Below are positions 17,311-25,936 of a stretch of 64,000 nucleotides of DNA, one piece after another; positions within the stretch are counted from its first letter, which is position 1; each line of letters starts with the position of its first letter. The notes under the pieces were generated by a model. That model was not told the origin of the DNA, made no database searches, and saw only the letters and a program-made list of their open reading frames with translations. The stretch is from Corynebacterium uberis (GTDB lineage Bacteria > Actinomycetota > Actinomycetes > Mycobacteriales > Mycobacteriaceae). The position numbers and the translations under genes are program-made. The stretch spans positions 1,922,001-1,986,000 of the forward strand of contig NZ_CP085051.1 of NCBI RefSeq assembly GCF_020616335.1. The letters are read 5' to 3'.

Positions 17311-18230
17311 CAGTGCACCTTCCTGCGCAGTCGCGCATCGAGCAAGGGGTAGGCCACGTCAACGATGAGGTTGATGAGCACATAGGTTGTGGCGGTGATC
17401 AGCACCACGGCCAGCAGGACCGGGGTATCCCGGTTAGCCACCGCGTCCACCGTGAGCTGGCCCAGCCCCTGGCGGGCGAACACGGCTTCTGTGACCACGG
17501 CCCCGCCGACGAGTTCGCCGAACAGCAGGCCCGCCATGGTCACCGCGGGCAGGGCGGCGATGCGGGCCACGTGGCGGGCCAGCACCCACCACTGCGACGC
17601 GCCGCGGGCCCGCACCACCCGCACGAAGGGCTCCCCGCGCGCCTGTTCCAGCGCGCGCACCAGCACCTGTGCCAGGGGTGCGGCGATGGGGATGGACAGC
17701 GTGAGCGCCGGGAGCACCAACGCCTGGGCGGAGGTGGGCTCAATGACCGGGATCCAGCCCAGCTGGAAGGAGACGACCTGAATGATGATGATGCCGATCC
17801 AGAAGCTGGGCACGGACACCATCAGGGAGGGCAGCGCACCGGCGCCCTTGACAAACCAGGCGGCCGCGGCGATGAGCGCGGCCAGCACCACCGCCAGCAC
17901 GAACGCGACGGCAGCCAGCACCAGGGTCCCCGGCAGGGCCTGGGCGATCATAGAGGTCACCGACGCGCCCGTACGCACCGAATAGCCAAAGTCGCCGCTG
18001 AGAAAACCAGCCAGGGAGCTGAAATACTGGCGCCAGAGCGGCTCATCTGCCCCATAGGAATCCCGGATAGCGGTGAGCTCTTCGAGCGACAGCGCCAGAT
18101 CCGGGCTGGCGTAGCGGGCCAGCACCCCGTCCGAGGGCAGTGCAGACAGCAGGAAGAAGGCCAGCGTGTAGGTGGCCAGCAGGACAACGAGCGCCTGGAG
18201 CAGCCGGCGGACAATCGCGGAAATACTCAC
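17310..18230 (-). CDS. ABC transporter permease (DppB type)
   Basis: 306 residues from the GTG at 18230, which stands one base after the binding-protein stop and behind a GGGAA box. The frame is open upstream but reads only antisense-like Arg/Ser sequence. N-terminal helix LLQALVVLLATYTLAFFLLSALPSDGVLARYASPD is the DppB start. The EAA loop is ARGEPFVRVVRARGASQWWVLARHV, and the C-terminus is NLIVDVAYPLLDARLR. Confidence 0.94.
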   Translation of the reverse strand: MSISAIVRRLLQALVVLLATYTLAFFLLSALPSDGVLARYASPDLALSLEELTAIRDSYGADEPLWRQYFSSLAGFLSGDFGYSVRTGASVTSMIAQALPGTLVLAAVAFVLAVVLAALIAAAAWFVKGAGALPSLMVSVPSFWIGIIIIQVVSFQLGWIPVIEPTSAQALVLPALTLSIPIAAPLAQVLVRALEQARGEPFVRVVRARGASQWWVLARHVARIAALPAVTMAGLLFGELVGGAVVTEAVFARQGLGQLTVDAVANRDTPVLLAVVLITATTYVLINLIVDVAYPLLDARLRRKVH

Positions 18231-18231
18231 G

Positions 18232-20022
18232 TTAGTTCCCTGCCTTTCCCCGCTGGCGGTCCTGATCAGCCCCGTGGTCAATGTGCACCCCGTAGAAGCT
18301 GGGTCGCCCGATCGACTCCGCGGCGAAGCCGCGAATGTAGGGGGCGACGCCGTAGACCACGGGCTCTTCAAAGAGGGGAAGCACGTAGGCGTGTGCCGTG
18401 AGGTAGTCCTGCACGTCCCCGGCGCGCTCGGCGGCGTGGTGGGGGTCGGCAGAGACGGCGTCGAGAAGCTTTTCTAGCTCCGGGTCGCCCAGGCTGTCGG
18501 TGGCGGAGTCATAGTTGAGCAGCTGGTTGCGGGTGGTGGAAAAGTACAGGGACTTAATCACCTCGGGGTCGGCGCGGCCGACCATGGTGTGGCGGACCTG
18601 AATCTTGTTGATGTCCAGCGAGTCCGCGTTTTGGGTGGCGTTATCTCCGGGATTGAGGTGCAGCTCAACGCCTACCCGGGCCAGCTGTTCTTGCACCTTG
18701 GTGATCACCTCGCGCGAGCGCGGCTGCGGCAGGGCCTCGTTGACCGTCAGGGAGAGCCGTTTGCCCTCGCGTTGCAGCACGCCGTCGGGCCCGCGTGACC
18801 AGCCGGCTTGGGCGAAGAGCTCCTCGGCGGCGTCCGGGTCGAAGCGGTAGGCCTGCGGGTCCTGGGCGCGGTGCCCGAGCGCGGTGCGCGCCATGGGGGC
18901 GTCGGCAAGCCGATAGGACGAGGAGAACAGGGTGCGCATGATCTCTTCGCGGTCGATCGCCAGGAAGAGGGCCCGGCGCGTGCGCTCGTCAGACAGCAGC
19001 GGGTGGCGGAAGCGCAGGGCCAGCTGGTTGTTCATCCCGTTGGTGCCGTGGGCCAGGATGGTCAGGCCGCGCTTGCGCACCAGCGCCTCCTCGGGTGCCT
19101 CGATTTGCCGGGCGATGTCCGCTTGTCCGGAGACGAGTCCGCCGACGCGCACCGACTCTTCCCCGGCGAGCACGTAGCGAACCTCATCAATATCCGCGCG
19201 CCCGTGGTGGGGGTGCGCCGGCGGGCCCCAGTGATAGTCCGTGCGGGCGGAGAGCACCAGCCGGGAGCCCTGCTGCTCCTCGGTGATGACGAAGGGCCCC
19301 GACCCGATGATCTGCGTGGCGTTGCCGGGCGCAAAGCCCTCCGTCCCGCGCGCGAGGGTGGCATCGGAGAGCAGGCCCGCGTTAAAGGAGCTGGTGGCCT
19401 GGGCGAAGCCGGGCGCGGGGGCGTGGAAGTGGAACCGCACCGTGTGGGGGCCAAGCACCTCCCCACCGGCGTAGTGGGAGATCTGCTCAGAGGAGGTCAG
19501 CTTGCGCTTCTTGTCGCCCTTGGCAAAAAGATCAAAGTTGGCCACCACGTTGGCGGCGGTCAGGGGTGTGCCGTCGGAGTAGGTGACATCGTCGCGCAGC
19601 TGGAAGGTGTACTCGGTGGCATCCGCGTTGACCTGGGGCAGCGAGGTGGCAATCCACGGGGAGAGCTCCAGGGTTTCCGGATCCTGGTAGAGCAGCCGAT
19701 CGGTGATGTTGTTGACCACCGCACCGTTGGGGTAAAACCCGGCGGCCGGCGGGTAGAGCGTGTTAAAGAACAGCGGCTCTAGGTAGGTCACGGTCCGGGG
19801 CGCGTGGCCGGCCGGGGCGATAGCGTCGCCGTGGTGGGCGGGCGCGCAGCTGGCCAGGGTTAGGCTCAGGGTTGTTAGCACCGCCGCGGTGTCGCGCATC
19901 AGCTGGCGGCTGCTCCTGCGGCTGCGGCCGTGGCTGTGGCTGCGCCTGCTGGTGGCGCGGGGGCGCTCACTGACGCCGCGGCGGCGCCAGGGTAGGCGGC
20001 GTCCGTGGGCGGAGAAACGCAT
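18232..20022 (-). CDS. ABC transporter substrate-binding lipoprotein (SBP family 5)
   Basis: 596 residues from the ATG at 20022, which follows GAAGAAGGA. It has an unusually long Arg/Ser/His-rich n-region of about 40 residues, then a hydrophobic core and lipobox LASC. A shorter start at 19899 (MRDTAAVLTT) would give a normal lipoprotein signal. The mature part has family 5 features (YLEPLFFNTLYPPAAGFYPNG, LQLRDDVTYSDGTPLTAANV). Sequence and neighbours resemble the KPN_01854 family, found with CMD and luciferase-type monooxygenase genes. The substrate is unknown; the McbR-like box upstream hints at a sulphur compound. Confidence 0.9.
   Translation of the reverse strand: MRFSAHGRRLPWRRRGVSERPRATSRRSHSHGRSRRSSRQLMRDTAAVLTTLSLTLASCAPAHHGDAIAPAGHAPRTVTYLEPLFFNTLYPPAAGFYPNGAVVNNITDRLLYQDPETLELSPWIATSLPQVNADATEYTFQLRDDVTYSDGTPLTAANVVANFDLFAKGDKKRKLTSSEQISHYAGGEVLGPHTVRFHFHAPAPGFAQATSSFNAGLLSDATLARGTEGFAPGNATQIIGSGPFVITEEQQGSRLVLSARTDYHWGPPAHPHHGRADIDEVRYVLAGEESVRVGGLVSGQADIARQIEAPEEALVRKRGLTILAHGTNGMNNQLALRFRHPLLSDERTRRALFLAIDREEIMRTLFSSSYRLADAPMARTALGHRAQDPQAYRFDPDAAEELFAQAGWSRGPDGVLQREGKRLSLTVNEALPQPRSREVITKVQEQLARVGVELHLNPGDNATQNADSLDINKIQVRHTMVGRADPEVIKSLYFSTTRNQLLNYDSATDSLGDPELEKLLDAVSADPHHAAERAGDVQDYLTAHAYVLPLFEEPVVYGVAPYIRGFAAESIGRPSFYGVHIDHGADQDRQRGKAGN
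18457..18469 (-). repeat. Near copy (12/13) of the 13-mer repeat
   Basis: GGCGTCGAGAAGC on the plus strand differs at one position. It lies within the binding-protein gene. Confidence 0.3.
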
Positions 20023-20139
20023 GGGGGTGTCCTTCTTCCTTCAGCTACTACACCGATAGCGCTGGAACGCTGGAATGGGCATGTGACCGGGGTGAATCCC
20101 GGGCACGCGCAATGGCTCCCAAACGTAGCACAAGAATGA

Positions 20140-20175
20140 ACAGCTCTGTTTTTTGGGGGTAGACAGATCTGTTTA
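20140..20175. promoter_or_regulatory. McbR-like operator in the divergent promoter region
   Basis: TAGAC-AGATCT-GTTTA at 20160-20175 matches the corynebacterial McbR consensus TAGAC-N6-GTCTA with one mismatch. Its core ACAGATCTGT is a perfect palindrome, and a near copy, ACAGCTCTGT, lies 23 bases upstream at 20140-20149. It sits between the binding protein (starts 20022, minus) and the FAD protein (starts 20200, plus). Confidence 0.6.
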
Positions 20176-20199
20176 TTCGCCACGGTATACCCTGGCACT

Positions 20200-22089
20200 A
20201 TGACCACACCAGCCATCGCCATCGTGGGCGCCGGACCCCGCGGGATTTCCCTTATCGAGCGCATCGCCGCGTATCACCCCACCACGGACATCACCATCCA
20301 CCTCATCGATGACTCCCAGATCGGCGCCGGGCGCATCTGGCTCACGGACCAAACCCGCACCCTGTGCATGAACACCCTGGCCGGGGCGGTAACCCTGTTT
20401 ACCGAACCCGGCTCCACCGTCGGCGCCCCCGTCCTTCAAGGGCCCACCCAATACGAATGGATCCAGCTGCTCAAGGGCTCCACCGACGGCGTCGACGGGC
20501 CCATCAGCCCAGCCAAGATCGCCACCTTCCGCGCCCATCCGCCAGCCGCCTCGCTGGCACAGGACTTTGCCGCGGAGCTGGCCGATACCCGGCCGGAGTC
20601 CCACCCCACCCGCGCCCTCTACGGCGCCTACCTGGCCTGGGTCTATGACGTCGCCCGGGCCCAACTGCCCGAGACCGTCACCCTCGTCGAGCACCACGCG
20701 CGGGTCACCGCCCTGCGCCCCGCAGCCGATGCTGCTGGTGCTGCTACTGGGGATGCTGCTAGTGATGCTGCTGCGGGCGCTCCCGGCGCGGACATCCTTG
20801 AGCTTTCCGACGGCACCACCGTGCGCGCCGACGCCACCGTCCTGGCCATCGGCTGGCAGCGCCCCGGACCCACCCCCGCCGAGCAGGACCTCGCCGCCGC
20901 GATCGCCGCCGCCGACACACCCCTGACCTGGGTGCGCCCGGATAATCCCATCGAGCAGGACCTCAGCCAGATCGCCGGCGGCCAAGAGGTCCTGGTGCGC
21001 GGTTTCGGCATGGGCTTTTTTGATGCGATGGCACTGCTGACCATCGAGCGCGGCGGACGCTTTGAGCCGGACCCGCAGGCCCGCTCTGGGCTGGTCTACC
21101 ACCCCAGCGGCGCCGAACCCCACCTGACGGTCAGCTCCCACCGCGGCTACCCCTACCTGCCCAAATCGGATTATGGCGGGCTGCCGCCGCGGGCGGAGCT
21201 AACCCACCTGCGCGCCGCCATCGAACGGCTGACCGGCGCTGAGCAGATCGACTTCACCGCCGAGGTGTGGCCGGCCATCGTGCGCGACGCCTACGCCGCC
21301 TACTACCGCGTCGCGGGCCAACCGGACAAGGCCGATGCCGTCGCGGAGGCGACCGTCACCGAGTTGCTGGCCAATACTGACCTGCCCATCGCCACCCTCC
21401 TCGACCCACTCGCCGGCCTGCACGGCTCCCCCGCCGAGGTCACCGATGCCATCGGCGAGTCCCTGGCCCGGGACATCGCCGCGGCCGCCGCGGGCGCATC
21501 TTGCCCCGTCAAGGCCGGTCTGTGGTCCATCAGCGCCTCCCGCAAACCCGTGTCCATCCTCGGCTCGCCCGGGCGCTACACCGCCGACTCCCGAGCGGCC
21601 TTAAGCGCCTTTATGGCGCTAGGCCAGATGGTCGGCTCCGGTCCGCCGCTGTTCCGCAGCCGCCAGCTCCTCGCGCTTATCGACGCCCACCTGGTCACCG
21701 TCCTCGGCTCCGGCACCTCCGTCACCGTCACCGACGGCGCCTTTGAGATGCGCACCGACTCCGCCACCGAGCCCGCCCGCGGCACCGTCCTCATCGACGC
21801 TTGGATGCACCAGCCGGACATCCGCCGCCCCGAAGACCCCCTGGCCCGCAGCCTGGAGGGCCGCTGGCGGCCATTCCAGGCCACCGGATCCCCCGAGGTT
21901 GACGAGCCCACCCGGGCGCTGATCACCCCCGCTGGCACCCCGGATCCCCGCGTCCACCTGGTGGGCATTCCCACCTACGGCCAACTGCCGGACACCACCA
22001 TCTCCCCCATGCCCGGCACCGACCCGCTCATGCTCCAGGAGACGGACAAGACCGCCCGCCACCTCCTAGAGACCGTCGCAGCCCGCTAG
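20200..22089 (+). CDS. FAD/NAD(P)-binding oxidoreductase-like protein
   Basis: 629 residues. The N-terminus MTTPAIAIVGAGPRGISLIER is a Rossmann FAD motif of the NAD_binding_9 type, with DDSQIGAGRIW replacing the usual E-x-G block. A second glycine motif, VRGFGMGFFDAM (about residue 270), could bind NAD(P). The central and C-terminal parts are long and helical, ending GTDPLMLQETDKTARHLLE. Such proteins occur in sulphur- and metal-related clusters of actinobacteria; the reaction is unknown. It is divergent from the ABC operon with 177 bases shared, containing the McbR-like box, so co-regulation is likely. GC-rich throughout. Confidence 0.85.
   Translation: MTTPAIAIVGAGPRGISLIERIAAYHPTTDITIHLIDDSQIGAGRIWLTDQTRTLCMNTLAGAVTLFTEPGSTVGAPVLQGPTQYEWIQLLKGSTDGVDGPISPAKIATFRAHPPAASLAQDFAAELADTRPESHPTRALYGAYLAWVYDVARAQLPETVTLVEHHARVTALRPAADAAGAATGDAASDAAAGAPGADILELSDGTTVRADATVLAIGWQRPGPTPAEQDLAAAIAAADTPLTWVRPDNPIEQDLSQIAGGQEVLVRGFGMGFFDAMALLTIERGGRFEPDPQARSGLVYHPSGAEPHLTVSSHRGYPYLPKSDYGGLPPRAELTHLRAAIERLTGAEQIDFTAEVWPAIVRDAYAAYYRVAGQPDKADAVAEATVTELLANTDLPIATLLDPLAGLHGSPAEVTDAIGESLARDIAAAAAGASCPVKAGLWSISASRKPVSILGSPGRYTADSRAALSAFMALGQMVGSGPPLFRSRQLLALIDAHLVTVLGSGTSVTVTDGAFEMRTDSATEPARGTVLIDAWMHQPDIRRPEDPLARSLEGRWRPFQATGSPEVDEPTRALITPAGTPDPRVHLVGIPTYGQLPDTTISPMPGTDPLMLQETDKTARHLLETVAAR
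21675..21687 (+). repeat. 13-mer repeat GCTTRTCGACGCC, copy 4 (A variant)
   Basis: Exact copy inside the FAD-binding protein gene, reading ALIDAH in its frame. Confidence 0.7.
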
Positions 22090-22099
22090 GCCACCGCGG

Positions 22100-23287
22100 C
22101 TAGCTCACCCGCCGGCCTGCGATGTAGGTCCGCCACGACAACGGCATGCCCGGGCGGTAGGCCAGGTCCACCGCGTGCGGGGTATCCAGGACGTGCAGGT
22201 CCGCCGCGGCCCCCACCACCAAGGTGCCCTTGGCCGGGCGCCCCTGCGGGTCTCGGCCCTGCCCCACATCGTGGCGCAGCAGGGCCCGAGCCCCACCGGC
22301 AGTAGCCGCGGCGATGGCCTCATCCGGGGTCAAATACTGCTGCAACACCGCCGTGCCCACGCAGAAGTTCATCGCCGAGGTGTAGCTGGTTCCGGGGTTG
22401 AGATTGGAGGCGATGGCCACCGTGGCCCCGGCATCGAGAAGCCGCCGCGCCGGGGCCAGCGGCTCCCGGGTGGACAGATCGCAGGCAGGCAGCACCGTGG
22501 CCACGGTCGACGAGCCCGCCAGGGCCTCCACATCCGCGTCGCTGAGGTAGTTAACGTGGTCCACGCTCGCCGCGCCGAGCTCCACGGCCAAGCCCACCCC
22601 GGGGCCTTCCCCCAGCTGATTGCCGTGAACCCGCGGCACCAAACCAGCCTTCACCCCGGCGCCCAGCACCCGGCGCGACTGCTCCTCATCAAAGGCACCG
22701 CGCTCACAAAACACGTCCACAAACGTGCAGTGCGGCGCCACTGCGTCAAGCATCGGCCCGCAGACCTCATCCACGTACTCCTGCGCGTCCCGGCCCGGGG
22801 GCACCAGGTGGGCGCCCAGGAAGGTGACGTCATCAACGTAGTCGGCAGCCAGCTGGGCGGCTAAGGCCTCTGACTCCACATCCAACCCGTAGCCGGTCTT
22901 GGTCTCTAGCGTCGTGGTCCCCCCGGCGCGCGCCGCCGCCACCCGCCCGGCCACCAGCTCCCCCAGGCGCTCACGCCCCGCCGCCCGCGTGGCCTCCATG
23001 GTCACCGCGATACCCCCGGCCGCATAACTGCCGCCACTCAAGCGGGCCTCAAACTCCTCCGAGCGATCGCCATCAAAGACCATGTGCGTGTGCGAATCCA
23101 CCCACCCGGGCAACACCGCCCGGCCACCCAGGTCCACCTGCTCATCCGCGTCCGGGGCCTGGCTGGCCGCACCCACCCACGCGACGGTGCCGGTGGTGGT
23201 ATCGGCGATGAGGGCGGCGTCGATAAGCGTGCCCGCCTCCGAGACGGTGCGCAATTCACTAATGCCAGTGAACAATGTTGCGGCCAT
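22100..23287 (-). CDS. hutI: Imidazolonepropionase
   Basis: 395 residues. Third step of histidine breakdown: opens 4-imidazolone-5-propionate to N-formimidoyl-glutamate. Amidohydrolase metal motif HTH in DSHTHMVFDGDR (about residues 66-77), TKTGYGLDVESE, the His in GNQLGEG and SVDHVNYLSD, and Asp/Asn in ASNLNPGTSYT are all present. The ATG follows AGAAAGG. It is the last gene of the hutU-acd-CoA transferase-yjiH-hutI run, 27 bases after yjiH. Confidence 0.96.
   Translation of the reverse strand: MAATLFTGISELRTVSEAGTLIDAALIADTTTGTVAWVGAASQAPDADEQVDLGGRAVLPGWVDSHTHMVFDGDRSEEFEARLSGGSYAAGGIAVTMEATRAAGRERLGELVAGRVAAARAGGTTTLETKTGYGLDVESEALAAQLAADYVDDVTFLGAHLVPPGRDAQEYVDEVCGPMLDAVAPHCTFVDVFCERGAFDEEQSRRVLGAGVKAGLVPRVHGNQLGEGPGVGLAVELGAASVDHVNYLSDADVEALAGSSTVATVLPACDLSTREPLAPARRLLDAGATVAIASNLNPGTSYTSAMNFCVGTAVLQQYLTPDEAIAAATAGGARALLRHDVGQGRDPQGRPAKGTLVVGAAADLHVLDTPHAVDLAYRPGMPLSWRTYIAGRRVS
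23216..23228 (-). repeat. 13-mer repeat GCTTRTCGACGCC, copy 5 (A variant)
   Basis: Exact copy near the 5' end of hutI, in the part encoding the variable N-terminus (GTLIDAAL). Confidence 0.7.
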
Positions 23288-23314
23288 GAGCTTGTGAAAC
23301 CTTTCTGTGGAGAA

Positions 23315-24643
23315 TTACCAGGACGTAAATAGGGCGGCGGCAAGGACGGCCAAGGGAATGGTCAACACGATGCGCTGGAACCACATGACCACCATGTGCC
23401 AGATTTTCAGGGGGATCTCCGTGCCCAGCACCGCCGGGATCATCGAAGAAAAGAAGAAGATCTGGGAGATGGACACAACCGCGATGATAAACCGAAGCGC
23501 CTCGCTCGTGGCGGCCGTAACCAGCGTTGCTGGAAGGAATAGCTCGGCCAAACCGATGGCCATGGCCTCCGACGCCAGAGTTGGGTCAGGCACCCGGAAT
23601 AGCACGTTAAAGGGCCAAAATACCCAACCCAACCATTCAAAAACCGGGGTGTACAGGGCCAAAGACAGCCCAATGAACCCCACGGACATGATGCCGGGAA
23701 GGATCTGCATGGTCATCACGATTCCGTCGCGCAGGTTGTACCACAGCACCTTGGCCAGCGAAGGGCAGCGAGCCAGCACCTCATCGGCCTGCTCCCACGC
23801 CCGCGCCACGCGGTGGCTGGTCACCTTTTCTTCAGGACGCGGGTGGGCGCCCTCAAAATATTCGTCAGGAATACGGCTCAGCGGTGGAACATGAACCAAA
23901 ATCGCGCTGACCACAAAAGTGATAATAAAAGTGGCACCGAAATAGGGTCCCCACAACGGCATCAGCCCAAGCGTACGGGCGATCACCACCATAAACGTCA
24001 CCGAAGCGGTGGAAAAACACCCGGCAATAATCGCAGCCTCGCGCGCGGTATACCCGCCCGCCTTATACACGCGGTTAGTAATAAGCAGCCCCAGGGAATA
24101 ACTGCCCACAAAGGAGGCCACCGCATCCACCGCCGCACGTCCCGGGACGCGATACGTGGGGCGCATAATCCCCTGCACAAACACGCCGATGAACTCCATG
24201 AGCCCAAAGCCCACCAGCATGGCCAAGAAGATCGAGCCCACCGGAACCAACACGCCCACCGGGATGACTAGGTGATCATAAAGAAAGGGGCCAAGGTCCT
24301 CGCGGTGCACCCAGGCAGGGCCGATATGAAACACCAACGCCGTGGCCACCACCAGGCCAAAGACGTTGAGCGCGGCAAACACACCGCGCGCAAGGGAGGT
24401 TTTCCAACGCCCGGTCACCAGCGGATAGACAGCCCCGGCGAGGATGATGGCGTAGGCCACGAAGCGGTTGGCGTCACCCAACCAATCATCAATGGCCCCC
24501 ACAACATGGTCCAACAAGATGGTGGTCTTTCCCCGGAAGGGAAACGGGATAAAGAAGGCAAAGATCCCAATGCCGCTGTAAAGGAAGAAGCGCCACCGGT
24601 CGGGGCGCCCCGAACGCGTAGCCTGCTCCGCTTTCGTGCTCAT
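23315..24643 (-). CDS. YjiH-family membrane protein with nucleoside-recognition (Gate) domain, hut-linked
   Basis: 442 residues, about ten membrane helices. N-terminus WRFFLYSGIGIFAFFIPFPFRGK and repeats such as FVGSYSLGLLITNRVYKAGGYTAREAAIIAGCFSTASVTFM are typical of YjiH/Gate proteins, presumed transporters. The ATG at 24643 overlaps the stop of the CoA-transferase gene (ATGA), tying it to that operon. It is a clear paralogue of the gene at 34019-35320. Inference: it imports the imidazole acid used by the operon. Confidence 0.88.
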   Translation of the reverse strand: MSTKAEQATRSGRPDRWRFFLYSGIGIFAFFIPFPFRGKTTILLDHVVGAIDDWLGDANRFVAYAIILAGAVYPLVTGRWKTSLARGVFAALNVFGLVVATALVFHIGPAWVHREDLGPFLYDHLVIPVGVLVPVGSIFLAMLVGFGLMEFIGVFVQGIMRPTYRVPGRAAVDAVASFVGSYSLGLLITNRVYKAGGYTAREAAIIAGCFSTASVTFMVVIARTLGLMPLWGPYFGATFIITFVVSAILVHVPPLSRIPDEYFEGAHPRPEEKVTSHRVARAWEQADEVLARCPSLAKVLWYNLRDGIVMTMQILPGIMSVGFIGLSLALYTPVFEWLGWVFWPFNVLFRVPDPTLASEAMAIGLAELFLPATLVTAATSEALRFIIAVVSISQIFFFSSMIPAVLGTEIPLKIWHMVVMWFQRIVLTIPLAVLAAALFTSW

Positions 24644-25875
24644 CGCCGGTCTCCTTCCGCTGCCGCGGCGCCCGCCGCCCACCGGGCAAGCAGGTCTGCC
24701 ACCTCACCATTGTGTTGACCCAGCCGCGGGGCGGGCCGCGGTGGGCACGAACCACGCAACCGCAGCGGAGACGCCAAGGTAGAAAACCCATCGGGCTCTA
24801 CCGCGACCACCCCGCGCTCCTGGGCAAGCGGGCCGCGCAAAGCCTGGCGGACGTCACAGACCGGGGAGGCCGGCACCCCGTGCTCAGATAGCATCGCCAC
24901 GGCTTCCTCCACGGTGTAGGCCGCCAGCGCTTCTTCAAAAAGTTCCCGCACGTCTTCCCGGTGGGCCACCCGGGCGTCATTGGTGGAAAAGCGCGGATCC
25001 TGCGCCATCCACTCCAAGCCCAGGGCGTGCGTCAGGCGCGCAAAGAGGGTCTCATTGGTCACCGCGATGACCACCTGGCCATCGCTGGCGCCGTAGGTGG
25101 AAAACGGCACCGTCATGGCGTGATCATTTCCCACCGCCTGCGGGGTGGTATCCCCGTGCAGCTCGCGCATTCCCACGGACTCCAGCAGGGACACCAGGGC
25201 GTCAAACATCGCCAGATCAATATGCTGTCCGCGGCCGGAGGTGTCCCTTTCCCGCAGCGCAGCCAGGGTGGCAATCGCCGCGTACAGCCCAGGGATGAGA
25301 TCCCCGATGCTGATGCCCACCCGCGTCGGCGGACCCCCTGGGTGTCCTGTGACGGACATGATCCCACTCATTGCCTGGGCGACCAGGTCATAGGCCGGGG
25401 CCGAAGCCATGGTGCCGGTCTGCCCAAAGCCGCTGATGCTGGTGATAATCAGCCGCGGATTGCGTGCCACAAGCTCGTCTGGCGCCAGGCCAAGGCGTGC
25501 CATGACTCCTGGCCGGAAGTTCTCCACCACCACGTCGGCGTGGTCAATGAGCGCACGGCAGGTGTCCCTGTCGGCTGGGTCTTTCAGGTCTAGGCTCAGC
25601 CCCAGCTTGGAGCGGTTAAACAGCCGGTAGTAACTCGATTCACCGTCGACGTACGGGCCGTATTGGCGGGAATCATCGCCCCACGGGGTTTCTACTTTGA
25701 CTACCTCCGCGCCCAGGTCCGCCAATATCGTCGCGCAGAAGGGGCCGGCTAGGACTCGGGATAAGTCCACGACGCGAACCCCGGACAGTGCTCCGGCGTG
25801 GGCCTGGACGCGTTCCGGCTCGCCTTCCTGCGTTCCTGGGCGCGGGGGTGTTGCGGGAGAAGTGGCGTTCATCAT
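24640..25875 (-). CDS. Family III CoA-transferase (CaiB/BaiF) within the hut operon
   Basis: 411 residues, standard for the family. Family III enzymes move CoA between carboxylic acids through an aspartyl-CoA anhydride. N-terminal block LSGVRVVDLSRVLAGPFCATILADLGAEVVKVE is the family signature; the catalytic Asp should be that in APAYDLVAQAMSGIMSVTG (about residue 167), and GRGQHIDLAMFDA follows. It lies between an acyl-CoA dehydrogenase and a membrane protein, all between hutU and hutI. Inference: it exchanges CoA between urocanoyl-CoA and imidazolepropionate, much as FldA does for phenylacrylates. Alternative: a succinyl-CoA:glutarate-type enzyme. Confidence 0.92.
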   Translation of the reverse strand: MMNATSPATPPRPGTQEGEPERVQAHAGALSGVRVVDLSRVLAGPFCATILADLGAEVVKVETPWGDDSRQYGPYVDGESSYYRLFNRSKLGLSLDLKDPADRDTCRALIDHADVVVENFRPGVMARLGLAPDELVARNPRLIITSISGFGQTGTMASAPAYDLVAQAMSGIMSVTGHPGGPPTRVGISIGDLIPGLYAAIATLAALRERDTSGRGQHIDLAMFDALVSLLESVGMRELHGDTTPQAVGNDHAMTVPFSTYGASDGQVVIAVTNETLFARLTHALGLEWMAQDPRFSTNDARVAHREDVRELFEEALAAYTVEEAVAMLSEHGVPASPVCDVRQALRGPLAQERGVVAVEPDGFSTLASPLRLRGSCPPRPAPRLGQHNGEVADLLARWAAGAAAAEGDRR

Positions 25876-25936
25876 CGCCGTCCTTTCTGCCTCCCGCGTG
25901 CCGAACGCGCGGCGAGGCGGATCGTGCCTTGGGTGT

